Source of the DNA: Clostridia bacterium
GTDB lineage: Bacteria > Bacillota_A > Clostridia > Christensenellales > Aristaeellaceae
Length of the DNA stretch: 64,000 bases
NCBI GenBank assembly: GCA_017525805.1
Contig: JAFXSH010000080.1
Coordinates: forward strand, 1-64,000
Direction: 5' to 3'
A program made the position numbers and the translations under genes. The number at the start of each line of letters is the position of its first letter. The stretch's first letter is position 1. The notes under the pieces are model-generated. The model was not told the origin of the DNA, made no database searches, and saw nothing but the letters and a program-made list of their open reading frames with translations. Below, piece after piece: positions 18,412 to 27,371 of the stretch.

Positions 18412-18445
18412 ACTATTCGTAAAAGTTTTCTTTTGCGAATAGTTT
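18412..18445. other. 34-bp palindrome upstream of the recombinase gene (candidate dif site or operator)
   Basis: Two 15-nt arms (18412-18426 and 18431-18445) are complementary at all but one position, around a TTTT centre. The flanking genes are transcribed away from it, so a terminator is not expected here. In streptococci the dif site lies next to xerS, which makes a recombination site the most interesting reading; an autoregulatory operator is the alternative. Confidence 0.45.
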
Positions 18446-18598
18446 ATTATTTCCATGCTTCCCTTTTGTCGTTACTCCCCCGGTGAATTCGCCTTGCGTT
18501 TGAAAACGCGTGAACACCAAGCGAAGCGTTCCATCATATTTATATTTCTTCTGGTTTAAGGTTCAAGGCAGATATATTCTGCAAATTCTGTGAATATA

Positions 18599-18627
18599 TT
18601 GATTTTTCTTGATGAAGAATGTATAAT
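18599..18627 (+). promoter_or_regulatory. degV promoter
   Basis: TTGATT (18599-18604), 17-bp spacer and TATAAT (18622-18627). Together with the recombinase promoter and palindrome this accounts for the 375-bp divergent gap. Confidence 0.8.
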
Positions 18628-18665
18628 GAAAAAGGTTCACGAACAAACGAAGGAGGGACTCCCCC

Positions 18666-19544
18666 ATGCCGCAGGATTATGTATTCATGACGGACAGTGA
18701 CAGCGACCTGCTCTATTCTATCGCGGATGAGCGCCAAATACCGGTCGTTCGTATGCCCTATTCATTGGACGGTCAGGAATACTTTGACGACAATGGCCGA
18801 AGCGGAGTGGAAAAAGATCTGTTTGATCGGATGCGGAAAGGCGCCACGCCCAATACATCCTGTTTGCCAACGGACGCCTATCTTGAATATTTTGATCCGG
18901 TCCTGAAAGAAAAGGACCTGCTTTTCATCGCCTTTTCCTCGAAGATGAGCTCCACCATCAACAATATTTTTGAGGCGCGTCAACGGCTGCTCAAAAAGTA
19001 TCCGGACCGGAAGTTTACCGTTGTGGACACGTTGAGCATCTCCGCCCCCATGTCGCTGCTGATCCTCGGCGCGCACGATCTGTATTTGCAGGGCAAATCC
19101 ATGGAGGAAGTGGAAAAGTGGGTGCTGGATAACCGGATGCGCGCCCATGCCTGGCTGACGGTGGGCGACCTGAAATATCTGGCCCGGGGCGGCCGCATTT
19201 CCTCCACCAGCGCTTTCTTTGGTTCTATGCTGGATATCAAGCCCATCATCTGCATGGGCAAGGGCGGCAAACTGGACCCGGTGGAAAAGGTGCAGGGCCG
19301 GAAAAAGGCGCTGCGTACCATCGTGGACCGCACGGCGGAATACATCGAGCATCCCGAAGATCAAACAGTGGTGATCATGCAGGCCGACGTGGAGGAAGAA
19401 GCCAAGACGCTGGAAAAAATGCTCCGCCAGCATATCCCCGCCATCAAGGATATCCGCATTCAAACTGTGGGCCCCGTGATCGGCGCGCACTGCGGCCCCG
19501 GCACCCTGGCCTGCTGCTTCATGGGCAAGGAAAGAAGCATCTGA
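18666..19544 (+). CDS. DegV family fatty-acid-binding protein
   Basis: A 292-residue DegV protein. These bind a fatty acid and, as FakB, present it to the FakA kinase for phosphorylation. Visible features are the N-terminal FMTDSDSDL strand-turn, PNTSCLPTDAYLEYF, the FIAFSSKMSST loop and the lipid-pocket region LKYLARGGRISS. No fakA is next to it, so the partner is presumably elsewhere. The ATG follows AGGAGGGA. Confidence 0.9.
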   Translation: MPQDYVFMTDSDSDLLYSIADERQIPVVRMPYSLDGQEYFDDNGRSGVEKDLFDRMRKGATPNTSCLPTDAYLEYFDPVLKEKDLLFIAFSSKMSSTINNIFEARQRLLKKYPDRKFTVVDTLSISAPMSLLILGAHDLYLQGKSMEEVEKWVLDNRMRAHAWLTVGDLKYLARGGRISSTSAFFGSMLDIKPIICMGKGGKLDPVEKVQGRKKALRTIVDRTAEYIEHPEDQTVVIMQADVEEEAKTLEKMLRQHIPAIKDIRIQTVGPVIGAHCGPGTLACCFMGKERSI

Positions 19545-19546
19545 TA

Positions 19547-19684
19547 TTATTCCAATTGATCACGCCTCCGATCCCCTTGAAACGGGACGGAGGCGTTTTT
19601 TATGTTTTGTTCTTTGGATACCCTTAATTTCAAAACGTCGTCCACGGTATCCCGCGTCAGTTTTTCCAAATGGATTTGATTCAT
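19547..19684 (-). pseudogene. Truncated GNAT acetyltransferase remnant
   Basis: A 45-codon reading frame with a good ribosome-binding site (AAGGAGGC) starts at 19684, 15 bp after the HAD gene. Its first 26 residues read like the start of a GNAT acetyltransferase, including the hallmark DDVLKLRVSKEQ. The frame then runs into the degV terminator and stops. The rest of the domain is absent, so this looks like the 5' remnant of a deleted gene at the end of the operon. Confidence 0.55.
19562..19601 (+). terminator. degV terminator
   Basis: A 9-bp stem (19562-19570 with 19588-19596) followed by TTTTTT. Confidence 0.85.
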
Positions 19685-19699
19685 GGCGCCTCCTTGTAT

Positions 19700-20509
19700 T
19701 TACAGCGCGTAGGTTTCCAGCGCCTTTGCAAACCCTTCCTCCGCGTAGGAGGCGGTGACGAAGCGCGCGGCGCTCTTGGTTTCCTCGCTGGCGTTTCCCA
19801 TGGCAACGCCCCAGCCCGCCGCCTTGAGCATGGGAATATCGTTGCTTTGGTCGCCTAAGGTCATGACCTGATCCATGGAAAGGCCCATGGCCCGTGCCAT
19901 ATCACGCACGCCCTGGCCCTTATCCACGCCTGCCGGCATGATTTCGATGTTATTATACCAGGATTGCGTCAGATCGATACCGGGCACGGCAGACAATGCC
20001 TGCCGGATGGGCGGCAGGGGCATATTATCGCACACAAAAAACTTGTATACCGCGTGCCGGGCAACGAATTCTTCCACCTCTTCTTTTCCGTGGTAATACT
20101 GAAAACCCAGGGCCTTGATCCTGTCCCCATGAGAAAGTTCCGAATGATGCAGGCGCTGCCGGGTAGCCGTACAGATGGCATGATCCCCGAAAATAAAAAA
20201 ATCCGATCCGGCGTTCAGCAGCACGTTCAGGGTCTCCCCTACGGCTGCCGGGTTCATTTCATGGCTGGAGATTTCCCGCAGGCTTTCATCTACGATCCTG
20301 GCCCCGTTGACCCCGATGATGGGAAGCCGCAAGCCGTAATCCTCCAATAGCATGTACGCGTTTTCAGGAAACCGGCCAGTGGCGATAGCAACTGTAATCC
20401 CTTTTTCACGGGCGGCGCGGATGGCGCGCAGGCTTCTTTCCGTAATAATTCCCTGATTGCTTACAAGCGTTCCGTCAATGTCCGTCGCGATCAGCTTGAT
20501 GGGCGGCAT
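19700..20509 (-). CDS. HAD-superfamily phosphatase, Cof type
   Basis: A 269-residue Cof/YidA-type HAD hydrolase. Motif I is DIDGTLVSN (nucleophile D10), motif II is IATGR, and motif III/IV is TLGDQSNDIPMLKAAG. The cap region (residues about 85-190) is of the C2B type. These enzymes dephosphorylate sugar phosphates or cofactors, and the substrate cannot be predicted. It lies 17 bp behind the pseudouridine synthase gene and is probably co-transcribed with it. Confidence 0.9.
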   Translation of the reverse strand: MPPIKLIATDIDGTLVSNQGIITERSLRAIRAAREKGITVAIATGRFPENAYMLLEDYGLRLPIIGVNGARIVDESLREISSHEMNPAAVGETLNVLLNAGSDFFIFGDHAICTATRQRLHHSELSHGDRIKALGFQYYHGKEEVEEFVARHAVYKFFVCDNMPLPPIRQALSAVPGIDLTQSWYNNIEIMPAGVDKGQGVRDMARAMGLSMDQVMTLGDQSNDIPMLKAAGWGVAMGNASEETKSAARFVTASYAEEGFAKALETYAL

Positions 20510-20526
20510 GAAGTGATTCTCCTTTT

Positions 20527-21378
20527 TTAAAATGGCGGCTGAATCATAAAGTGTTTATCCCGCAGATAGGAAAGCTTTCCCTCGGGGTACAGCAAAAGCT
20601 CCGTGGCGCACAGCTTTAAACCGTTTGCCTTCATGGCTTTATTGAAACCCCGGTCGCCGTATTTATCATCGCCTACGATCGGATGGGAAAGAAAGCTCAT
20701 ATGCGCTCGAATCTGGTGGGTGCGTCCGGTCAAAAGATGGATGCGCAGGCGAGAAATCCTGCCGTCGAAATCCAGGGTTTCATACTGGGTGGCGATGGGC
20801 AGCGCACCCGGCGTTTCATGGGTAACGATGCGGACCAAAGATTCCCGGCTGTTTTTCACCAGGTACGCTTCCTTGACCGCATCCCGGGGACGCATCTCCC
20901 CCTTGACCAAACACTGATAAATCTTCGTCAGTTTCCGCTGCTCGAACATTTCCCTCAGAAGCTTTTCGCTTTCATCGTCTTTGCAGAGCAGCAGCAGGCC
21001 GCTGGTTACGTTATCCAGTCGATGGCACAGCCGGGGTACGTATGCTCCCCCAGCCCGCTGGGTCATCAGGGAAAGCACCGTCATGCCGCCCCAAATATCC
21101 TCGTCGCAGTTGACCCCCGCGGGCTTATTGAGCAGCAGTACCGCTTTATCCTCATATACGACAGGGATTTCAGCCGAAAAGCTGGTGAAAAGCCGCGCCT
21201 TTTCTCCGGGAACGACGGGATCATCCTTCCCCACGCGCTTTCCACCGCACTTGACATCCCGGGCGGCAAAGGCATCCCGCACCACATGGGCGGGCAGCAG
21301 CGGCATCGCCTGCTGGATATACCGCATGGCCTGCATGCCCTCGGCGCAGGCGGGAACGGCAGCTTCGTAAACGTTCAT
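20527..21378 (-). CDS. RluA-family pseudouridine synthase
   Basis: A 283-residue pseudouridine synthase that modifies rRNA or tRNA. The catalytic aspartate is in PRLCHRLDNVTSGLLLL, and TGRTHQIRAHM and HPIVGDDKYG are intact. The N-terminus resembles a short S4-like segment. The start at 21378 overlaps the stop of the upstream gene (TGATG), indicating translational coupling. The exact target position cannot be read from the sequence. Confidence 0.9.
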   Translation of the reverse strand: MNVYEAAVPACAEGMQAMRYIQQAMPLLPAHVVRDAFAARDVKCGGKRVGKDDPVVPGEKARLFTSFSAEIPVVYEDKAVLLLNKPAGVNCDEDIWGGMTVLSLMTQRAGGAYVPRLCHRLDNVTSGLLLLCKDDESEKLLREMFEQRKLTKIYQCLVKGEMRPRDAVKEAYLVKNSRESLVRIVTHETPGALPIATQYETLDFDGRISRLRIHLLTGRTHQIRAHMSFLSHPIVGDDKYGDRGFNKAMKANGLKLCATELLLYPEGKLSYLRDKHFMIQPPF

Positions 21379-22370
21379 CAGTTGACGACCGCCGGGGCCA
21401 TGCCCATCCACCGCACCGTCTGTAAATGCAGCTGGCGCAAGGTATTCAGCATCCGGGGCGTTGGCAGCACGCAGAGCATGGATTCCAGCACTTCCCGCAT
21501 TTCCGCGATACTGGCGCCCTGCTTGGCCATCATCCGCAGGTCTTCCAATACTTCCTCTTCATCGTATTCGGGCCGCACAGCGCCGACCAATACGCCCCGC
21601 ATGGCTTCGCAGGAGGCCACTTCTTCGGGCAGGATGCCGTTCATGCCCCCTAACATCATTTCCCGGGTCAATTGGATTTCAATGGGAGGCAGTTTAGCAA
21701 GACTGGAAAGAAGATGCTCCGGGTCGGCTAAGCCGGGATGCAGCAGCAGCATTTCCCCGTCCGGCGTTTCCGTATAATCAAACGCGGCGCGCAGATACCG
21801 CCCAATCAGCAGGGAAGTGATCCCGTCCGTTTCCTTTTGCTTTTGAAGCAAAAACCTTGTCAGCGGCACGGAGGCGTGCAGAAAACCGGATAAATACAAT
21901 AAGCTGTGCAGCGTGGCGTCAAAAGCAAAAAGCTGTTCCCGTATCCGAATATACTGGGGGTCCATCATCGCCTGGGTAATGGGCTCCACCAATTCTGGGG
22001 CAATCACCAGCCGCGCGTAATCGTCATCCTCGATCTGAAGCGTGCACCACAGGCGGGAAATCAGGGCTTCCGCCGCGCTGATTTCATCCCAATCGTCCAA
22101 ATACGCTTCTCCCCCGCCGCGCAGCATGCGCTTGACCAAATCATCCTCACCAGGAGACAGATAACAGGCTTCAAGCGAAACGTTTTTCAGCACTTTATCA
22201 CGAAGCGCCTGCTGACGGGGCGCCTTACGCCTTTCTTCTTTGGCATAATAAGAAAAACTGTAAAGATTCTGGATTTCATCCTCACATAATTCATCAAAAA
22301 TGCCGGTGGCGGGACAGCGGTACAGCCTGTCCTGACATGCCTCCAATTGCTGCTCCCGCATGACGCTCAT
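21378..22370 (-). CDS. Protein of unknown function
   Basis: About 330 residues, soluble, mostly helical, with no motif I recognise. It is acidic and contains many leucines, with a cysteine-containing N-terminus (LEACQDRLYRCPATGIF). It leads an operon with an RluA synthase and a HAD phosphatase, and the junction with the synthase is overlapped. The start is uncertain: ATG 22370 has GGAG at 11 nt, TTG 22418 has AAAGGGGAG at 9 nt, and the frame continues to 22505. Confidence 0.7.
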   Translation of the reverse strand: MSVMREQQLEACQDRLYRCPATGIFDELCEDEIQNLYSFSYYAKEERRKAPRQQALRDKVLKNVSLEACYLSPGEDDLVKRMLRGGGEAYLDDWDEISAAEALISRLWCTLQIEDDDYARLVIAPELVEPITQAMMDPQYIRIREQLFAFDATLHSLLYLSGFLHASVPLTRFLLQKQKETDGITSLLIGRYLRAAFDYTETPDGEMLLLHPGLADPEHLLSSLAKLPPIEIQLTREMMLGGMNGILPEEVASCEAMRGVLVGAVRPEYDEEEVLEDLRMMAKQGASIAEMREVLESMLCVLPTPRMLNTLRQLHLQTVRWMGMAPAVVN

Positions 22371-22519
22371 GGTCTTATCGCTCCAATGCTCCACACGGCA
22401 TGTGCTCGTTCTGAACAAGTCCCGCTTCTCCCCTTTCAAACGGCATCTCCACCCAGGGACGCTCCCCGCAAAGGCTTTTTCGTCAGTAAACGTCTTTTTC
22501 CGCAAGCCTTCTTCTACAA

Positions 22520-22547
22520 ATTATACAGTGAAATAAGGCCCTGTCAA
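22520..22547 (-). promoter_or_regulatory. Promoter of the unknown-rluA-HAD operon
   Basis: Minus strand TTGACA (22542-22547), 16-bp spacer and TATAAT (22520-22525). Confidence 0.8.
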
Positions 22548-22569
22548 GTCTTTTTGATAGGAATACCAT

Positions 22570-24543
22570 TTAAGGAATTTGGGCCATTTTCTTGAGTTCT
22601 TCTTCTGTAATGACGGGTATCCCCAAGCTTTGCGCTTTGGTAAGCTTGCTGCCCGCGTTTTCTCCCGCCACAACATAATTGGTTTTCCGGCTGACGGAAG
22701 AGGACGCGGTGCCGCCGTTGTCCCGGATCAGCGCTTCCGCCTGCTGCCTGGAAAGGGTGGGTAATGTGCCGGTGACCACCATGATCAAGCCGTTCAAAGG
22801 ACCGCCCTCTGTTTTTGCCTCTGTCTGCGGTGCGACGCCGGCGGCAAGCAGCCGCTCAATCATCCGCTGGTTCTCCGGGAAGGAGAAGAAATCGATCACG
22901 CTTTGGGCCACGATCTCCCCCACCTCGTCAATGGCCAGCAGCGCTTCCATATCCGCATGCATGACGCCTTCCAGAGTGCCGAAGGCGGCAGACAAGTCCC
23001 GAGCCGTGCGGCGGCCAATATTGGGAATGCCAATGGCCAGCAGGAAACGAGAAAGAGGACAATGCTTGCTTGCTTCCAAGGCATCAATCAAGTTTTGCGC
23101 CCGTTTATCCTGGAATCCTTCCAGGACTTGCAATTGATCAACCGTCAAATGATACAGATCAGCGGCGTCCCGAACGTCCAGCTTATCATACAGCAGATCG
23201 GCTGTTTTTTCAGAAAACCCGGTAATGTCCATGGCGTCCCGGGAAGCGAAATGGGCAAGCCGTGCCACGGCCTGGGGACGGCAGCTTTCCCGGTTCAGGC
23301 AGAACAGATGCGCTCCCCGCCACGTAAGCGGCCCGCCGCAGGCAGGGCATTTTTCCGGCGGCAGAATGGGCGTGCCTTCCACACCGTCGTCAACCTTGCC
23401 CATGATTTCCGGGATCACGTCGTTGGACCGGCGGATCCACACGGTGCATCCCAAAGTCACGCCCTTGCGCTGAATATCCCCCATATTGTTGAGCGTGGCT
23501 TTTTTCACGGTGACGCCCGCGAAATCCACCGGCGCCACGTGGGCCAGAGGGGTCAGTTTGCCCGTGCGGCCCAATTCCCAGCTGACTTTTTCCAGTGTTG
23601 TAGTCGCTTCCTCCGCCGCGAATTTGTAAGCGACGGCCCAGCGGGGAAATTTATCCGTGTACCCCATCATTTGGCGGGTGCGCTGATCCATTACCTTGAT
23701 CACGGCCCCGTCGATGAGGAAATCCAGAGAGGGACGCTTTTCTTCGATCTCCCGGATCAATTGCAGCGCCTTTTCCCTGTTTTCCGCCACCTGAAAATAG
23801 GGGCTGGCAGGGAAGCCCTGCTCTTTCAAAAACTGGATCATACCCACCTGATCCGAAAAAGGCGGATTTTCGATGGTGCCCACCTGATAGAAAAAGGCGG
23901 ACAGGTTTCGGCTGGCTGTCACGGCGGGATCCAGGTTGCGCAGCGCGCCCGCGGCGGCGTTCCGGGCGTTTTTCAGCGGTTCCTGCGCGGTTTTGTTATA
24001 AGCCTCCAGGGCGCTTAACCGCATGATGCATTCTCCCTGTACCTCGATCTTTCCTTTCCAGGGGATCGAAAGGGGCACATCCTTCACAGTGCGGGCCTGG
24101 GGCAGGATGGCCTCCCCCACTTCGCCGTTGCCCCGAGTGGCCGCCTCAATAAGCAGCCCCTGATCGTAGGTCAGGTTCAGGGTCAATCCATCGAATTTGT
24201 ATTCGATGCCATAGGTAAGGGGTGGCAGGGAACCGTCCTGCGCCCACAGCTTTTCCGTGCGGTCAAACCAGGCGTTCAGTTCTTCTTCGCTTTGCGCCTT
24301 GTCCATGCTCCACAGCCGGGAAAGATGGCGGTGCTGGCGGAACGCGGCTAGCGGTTCCCCTCCCACGCGAATGGAAGGAGAATCGGGCAGCACGGTGCCC
24401 GTTTCCTTTTCCATAGCCAGCAGCTGATTGTACAGGGCGTCCCATTCCTTGTCAGATATAATGGGATTATCCAGCACATAGTAAGCGTGGGCTGTTTTAT
24501 TCAGGTAATCCACCAGGCTGCGCATATCCGTAAACTGCTCCAT
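22570..24543 (-). CDS. ligA: NAD-dependent DNA ligase
   Basis: A 657-residue LigA, which seals nicks using NAD. The adenylation site is YKFDGLTL (family K-x-DG) and the later motifs EVQGECIM and NARNAAAGALRNLDP are present. The zinc finger is CPACGG with the CLNRESC pair; helix-hairpin-helix repeats and a C-terminal BRCT domain (from about residue 585) follow. It lies 70 bp behind pcrA. The order yerC-pcrA-ligA is known from Bacillus, where pcrB is also present. Confidence 0.95.
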   Translation of the reverse strand: MEQFTDMRSLVDYLNKTAHAYYVLDNPIISDKEWDALYNQLLAMEKETGTVLPDSPSIRVGGEPLAAFRQHRHLSRLWSMDKAQSEEELNAWFDRTEKLWAQDGSLPPLTYGIEYKFDGLTLNLTYDQGLLIEAATRGNGEVGEAILPQARTVKDVPLSIPWKGKIEVQGECIMRLSALEAYNKTAQEPLKNARNAAAGALRNLDPAVTASRNLSAFFYQVGTIENPPFSDQVGMIQFLKEQGFPASPYFQVAENREKALQLIREIEEKRPSLDFLIDGAVIKVMDQRTRQMMGYTDKFPRWAVAYKFAAEEATTTLEKVSWELGRTGKLTPLAHVAPVDFAGVTVKKATLNNMGDIQRKGVTLGCTVWIRRSNDVIPEIMGKVDDGVEGTPILPPEKCPACGGPLTWRGAHLFCLNRESCRPQAVARLAHFASRDAMDITGFSEKTADLLYDKLDVRDAADLYHLTVDQLQVLEGFQDKRAQNLIDALEASKHCPLSRFLLAIGIPNIGRRTARDLSAAFGTLEGVMHADMEALLAIDEVGEIVAQSVIDFFSFPENQRMIERLLAAGVAPQTEAKTEGGPLNGLIMVVTGTLPTLSRQQAEALIRDNGGTASSSVSRKTNYVVAGENAGSKLTKAQSLGIPVITEEELKKMAQIP

Positions 24544-24580
24544 GCGGCATTCCTCCAGAATTCGATATGGCTGAACCGAA

Positions 24581-24605
24581 GCAGGGGCCTGTTTTTGGCC
24601 CCTGC
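24581..24605 (-). other. Hairpin between pcrA and ligA
   Basis: A perfect 9-bp GC-rich stem (24581-24589 with 24597-24605) with no T-run on the minus strand. It may stabilise or separate the two messages rather than terminate. Confidence 0.5.
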
Positions 24606-24613
24606 GCTTTCGT

Positions 24614-26890
24614 TTAATCTTCTATTTTCACAATGGGTGCGATGGACAGTGAAAATTCCTTCGTGCCATAGGCGGTAAAGGCGATCATGACGCGCGCGTC
24701 GGCGCCGCTGCCTTTCACCGCCTGCACCGTTCCCTCGCCGAATTTCCGGTGCAGCACATGATCCCCCGGTTTGAACAGCTTGCTCATGGCGCTGCCGGAC
24801 AAACTGGCGGCGGCGGATGGTACGAAGCCCTTCTGTACGCCGGGAATATTCAGCGCGCCCTTGGTTCCCGCCGCCATGCCCGGCGTGCCGAAGCTCAGGT
24901 TCCTGGGCTTGTCCCGGCGGGAAACTGCTGTGGGTTTGGACTGGTCCGGCGCAAAGTTTCTTTTCGTTGCCTCGGCCCATTCGTCGATCACCAGCCGGTC
25001 GGGGATTTCCTTGAGGAAAGGAGACGGCGGGTTATGGGTGATCTGATTAAAGATCGTGCGCCGCCGGGCAAAGGAAAGATACAGCCGCTTTCGGGCCCGG
25101 GTGATGCCCACATAGCACAGCCTGCGTTCCTCTTCCAGCTTTTTTTCGTCCATGGCCGTGCGCATGGAGGGGAAAACGCCTTCCTCCAGCCCCGCCATGA
25201 ATACCGCGTCGTATTCCAGTCCCTTGGCGCTGTGCAGCGTCATCAGGGTCACATACTGGGGCGCGTCCTCCTGCTGATCCAAATCCGTCACCAGTGCCAC
25301 GTTTTCCAAAAACGCTTCCAGCGTTTTATCCGGGCTTTGATCCTCGAATTCCTTGGCCGCCCCGGCGAATTCCTCCAAGTTTTCCAGCCGTGTTTGGGCT
25401 TCCTCGCTGCCCTCGATTTCAAACTGCGCTTTCAAGCCGGTTTCCCGGAGCATATAGTCTACCAGCTCGGAAAGGGACAGCGTATCCTTTAGGGCGGTAA
25501 GCTTCATGAGCAGCAGCGCAAATTCGGAAATACATTTTCGGGGCCGGGAAGACAGGCTTTCCGGCGGATCATTCAGCACAGAATACAGAGGCAATTCTTC
25601 CTGCCTGGCGTGTTCCTGCAAGACGGCGACGGTGGAATCCCCGATGGACCGCTTGGGGGTATTGATGATCCTGGTCAGAGACACATCGTCCGCCGGGTTC
25701 ACGATCACGCGCAGGTAAGCCAGCGCGTCGCGGATTTCCTTTCGGTCATAAAACCGCGTTCCGCCGAAAATCTTATAGGGAATCCCGGCACGGGTAAACA
25801 TTTCTTCGATCACACGGCTTTGGGCGTGCATACGGTAAAGCACCGCGATCTGGGAATAGGGAACGTCCATCTGGCGGAGCTTGCGCACCCGTTCGCAAAT
25901 CCAGGCGGCCTCCTCCCGTTCATCCCCGGCGCTGTACAGGTGGATTTTTTCCCCTTCTCCCGCGTCCGTCCACAGCGCTTTTTCCTTGCGTCCCACATTG
26001 TGGGCGATCACCTGATTGGCCGCGTCGAGGATATTGGCGGTGGAACGGTAATTCTGCTCCAGCTTGATCACCTGGGTATCCGGGAAATCCTGTTCAAAAT
26101 CCAAAATATTGCGGATATCCGCCCCGCGCCAGCCATAAATGGATTGGTCGTCGTCGCCCACCACGCAAAGATTGCGGCTTTCCTCGGTAAGCAGGCGCAC
26201 AAAGGTATACTGGGCGGGGTTGGTGTCCTGGTATTCGTCCACATGCACGTACTGAAAACGGGACCGGTAATAATCCAGCACCGGCGGATGATCCAAAAAC
26301 AATTGCAGGGCGCGCAGCAGCAGATCGTCAAAATCCAGGGCATTGGCGGCGCGCAGCCGCTCTTCGTAATAGGAATACACATCGTGAAGCTGCTGGCACT
26401 GATAATCCTTGGCCGATGACTGAAACCATTCGTCCGGCGTCAGCATTTTATTTTTGGCGTCATCGATCTTTTTTCTGATTTCTTTCGGCGGAAGCCTGCT
26501 TTCATCTATGCCCAGGGCTTTCACGCCATCCTTGATCACGCGAAGCTGATCGTCGTCATCGTAAATGGTAAAGGAACGCTGGTAGCCTAACTTTTCGATA
26601 TCCCGCCGCAGGATGCGCACGCAAATAGAATGGAACGTGCCGATCCACATATCCTGCGCTTCCGCTCCGACAAGCCTTTCCACCCTTTCCCGCATTTCAC
26701 GGGCCGCTTTATTGGTAAAGGTGAGCGCAAGAATATGCCATGGCTGCACGCCATGGTCGATCAGGTTCGCGATGCGGTAGGTCAGCGTGCGGGTTTTTCC
26801 GCTGCCCGCGCCCGCCAGAATCAGCACAGGGCCGTTCAGCGTTTCCGCCGCCTTTCGCTGCATGGGGTTCAAAGCGTTTAAATCGATCAT
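24614..26890 (-). CDS. pcrA: ATP-dependent DNA helicase PcrA/UvrD
   Basis: A 758-residue superfamily 1A helicase involved in repair and rolling-circle replication. Motif I is ILAGAGSGKTRTLTYR, motif II is VHVDEYQDTN, motif III is VVGDDDQSIYGWRGAD, and motif VI is VGITRARKRLYLSFA. The C-terminal domain after residue 640 holds the RNA-polymerase-interaction region typical of PcrA. The start overlaps the end of yerC by 4 bp. Confidence 0.95.
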   Translation of the reverse strand: MIDLNALNPMQRKAAETLNGPVLILAGAGSGKTRTLTYRIANLIDHGVQPWHILALTFTNKAAREMRERVERLVGAEAQDMWIGTFHSICVRILRRDIEKLGYQRSFTIYDDDDQLRVIKDGVKALGIDESRLPPKEIRKKIDDAKNKMLTPDEWFQSSAKDYQCQQLHDVYSYYEERLRAANALDFDDLLLRALQLFLDHPPVLDYYRSRFQYVHVDEYQDTNPAQYTFVRLLTEESRNLCVVGDDDQSIYGWRGADIRNILDFEQDFPDTQVIKLEQNYRSTANILDAANQVIAHNVGRKEKALWTDAGEGEKIHLYSAGDEREEAAWICERVRKLRQMDVPYSQIAVLYRMHAQSRVIEEMFTRAGIPYKIFGGTRFYDRKEIRDALAYLRVIVNPADDVSLTRIINTPKRSIGDSTVAVLQEHARQEELPLYSVLNDPPESLSSRPRKCISEFALLLMKLTALKDTLSLSELVDYMLRETGLKAQFEIEGSEEAQTRLENLEEFAGAAKEFEDQSPDKTLEAFLENVALVTDLDQQEDAPQYVTLMTLHSAKGLEYDAVFMAGLEEGVFPSMRTAMDEKKLEEERRLCYVGITRARKRLYLSFARRRTIFNQITHNPPSPFLKEIPDRLVIDEWAEATKRNFAPDQSKPTAVSRRDKPRNLSFGTPGMAAGTKGALNIPGVQKGFVPSAAASLSGSAMSKLFKPGDHVLHRKFGEGTVQAVKGSGADARVMIAFTAYGTKEFSLSIAPIVKIED

Positions 26891-27186
26891 AAATCCTCTT
26901 TTTCCGCTTCGTGCAAACGAGCGATGGCCAGCTTATATCCCTCCGCGCCATAAACAAGACTGCGGTTTACGCGGCTGATGGTGGCGGTGCTGGCATGGGT
27001 AATATTGGCGATTTGGGCATACGTCAGCCCCTTATCCAATTGCAGGGCAACATCAAAGCGCTGCACCAGGCTGTTGATCTCCTGAATGGTGCACAAATCC
27101 TCAAAAAAATGTTCCAATTCTTCCTTGGTTTTCAAAGACAGGATCGCTTCCAGCAGGCGCGTCATATCGTCATGCGTCACACGCAT
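26887..27186 (-). CDS. yerC: YerC/YecD family TrpR-like regulator
   Basis: A 99-residue protein of the TrpR-related YerC family with the helix-turn-helix TYAQIANITHASTATISRVN near residues 55-75. The family precedes pcrA in many Firmicutes; its ligand is unknown. It overlaps pcrA by 4 bp. The ATG at 27186 sits right against GAGGGGGG; a GTG at 27180 has better spacing. A -10 element (TATAAT on the minus strand) lies at 27256-27261. Confidence 0.85.
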   Translation of the reverse strand: MRVTHDDMTRLLEAILSLKTKEELEHFFEDLCTIQEINSLVQRFDVALQLDKGLTYAQIANITHASTATISRVNRSLVYGAEGYKLAIARLHEAEKEDL

Positions 27187-27318
27187 CCCCCCTCTTCATC
27201 CGGTGCCGGTCTTGGTTTGTCACTCACGGCTGATAAAGCACCGCTTTCGCCTGTAATTATATCATAATATCACGCAAAATAAAAGCATTCGCGGGAAAAC
27301 ATTTCACAAACCAGCATG

Positions 27319-27354
27319 AAAAAAGCGGAAATTGCCCCGCAAAGCAATTCCCGC
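27319..27354 (-). terminator. Terminator of the secreted SH3/PG-binding gene
   Basis: An 11-bp stem on the minus strand (27344-27354 with 27325-27335, one G-U pair), followed by TTTTTT. Confidence 0.8.
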
Positions 27355-27371
27355 CAAGCAAGTATGATGGA

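Noticed and set aside
18412..18445. The palindrome as an ordinary terminator
   Set aside because: Both neighbouring genes are transcribed away from it, so no transcript needs to end there.
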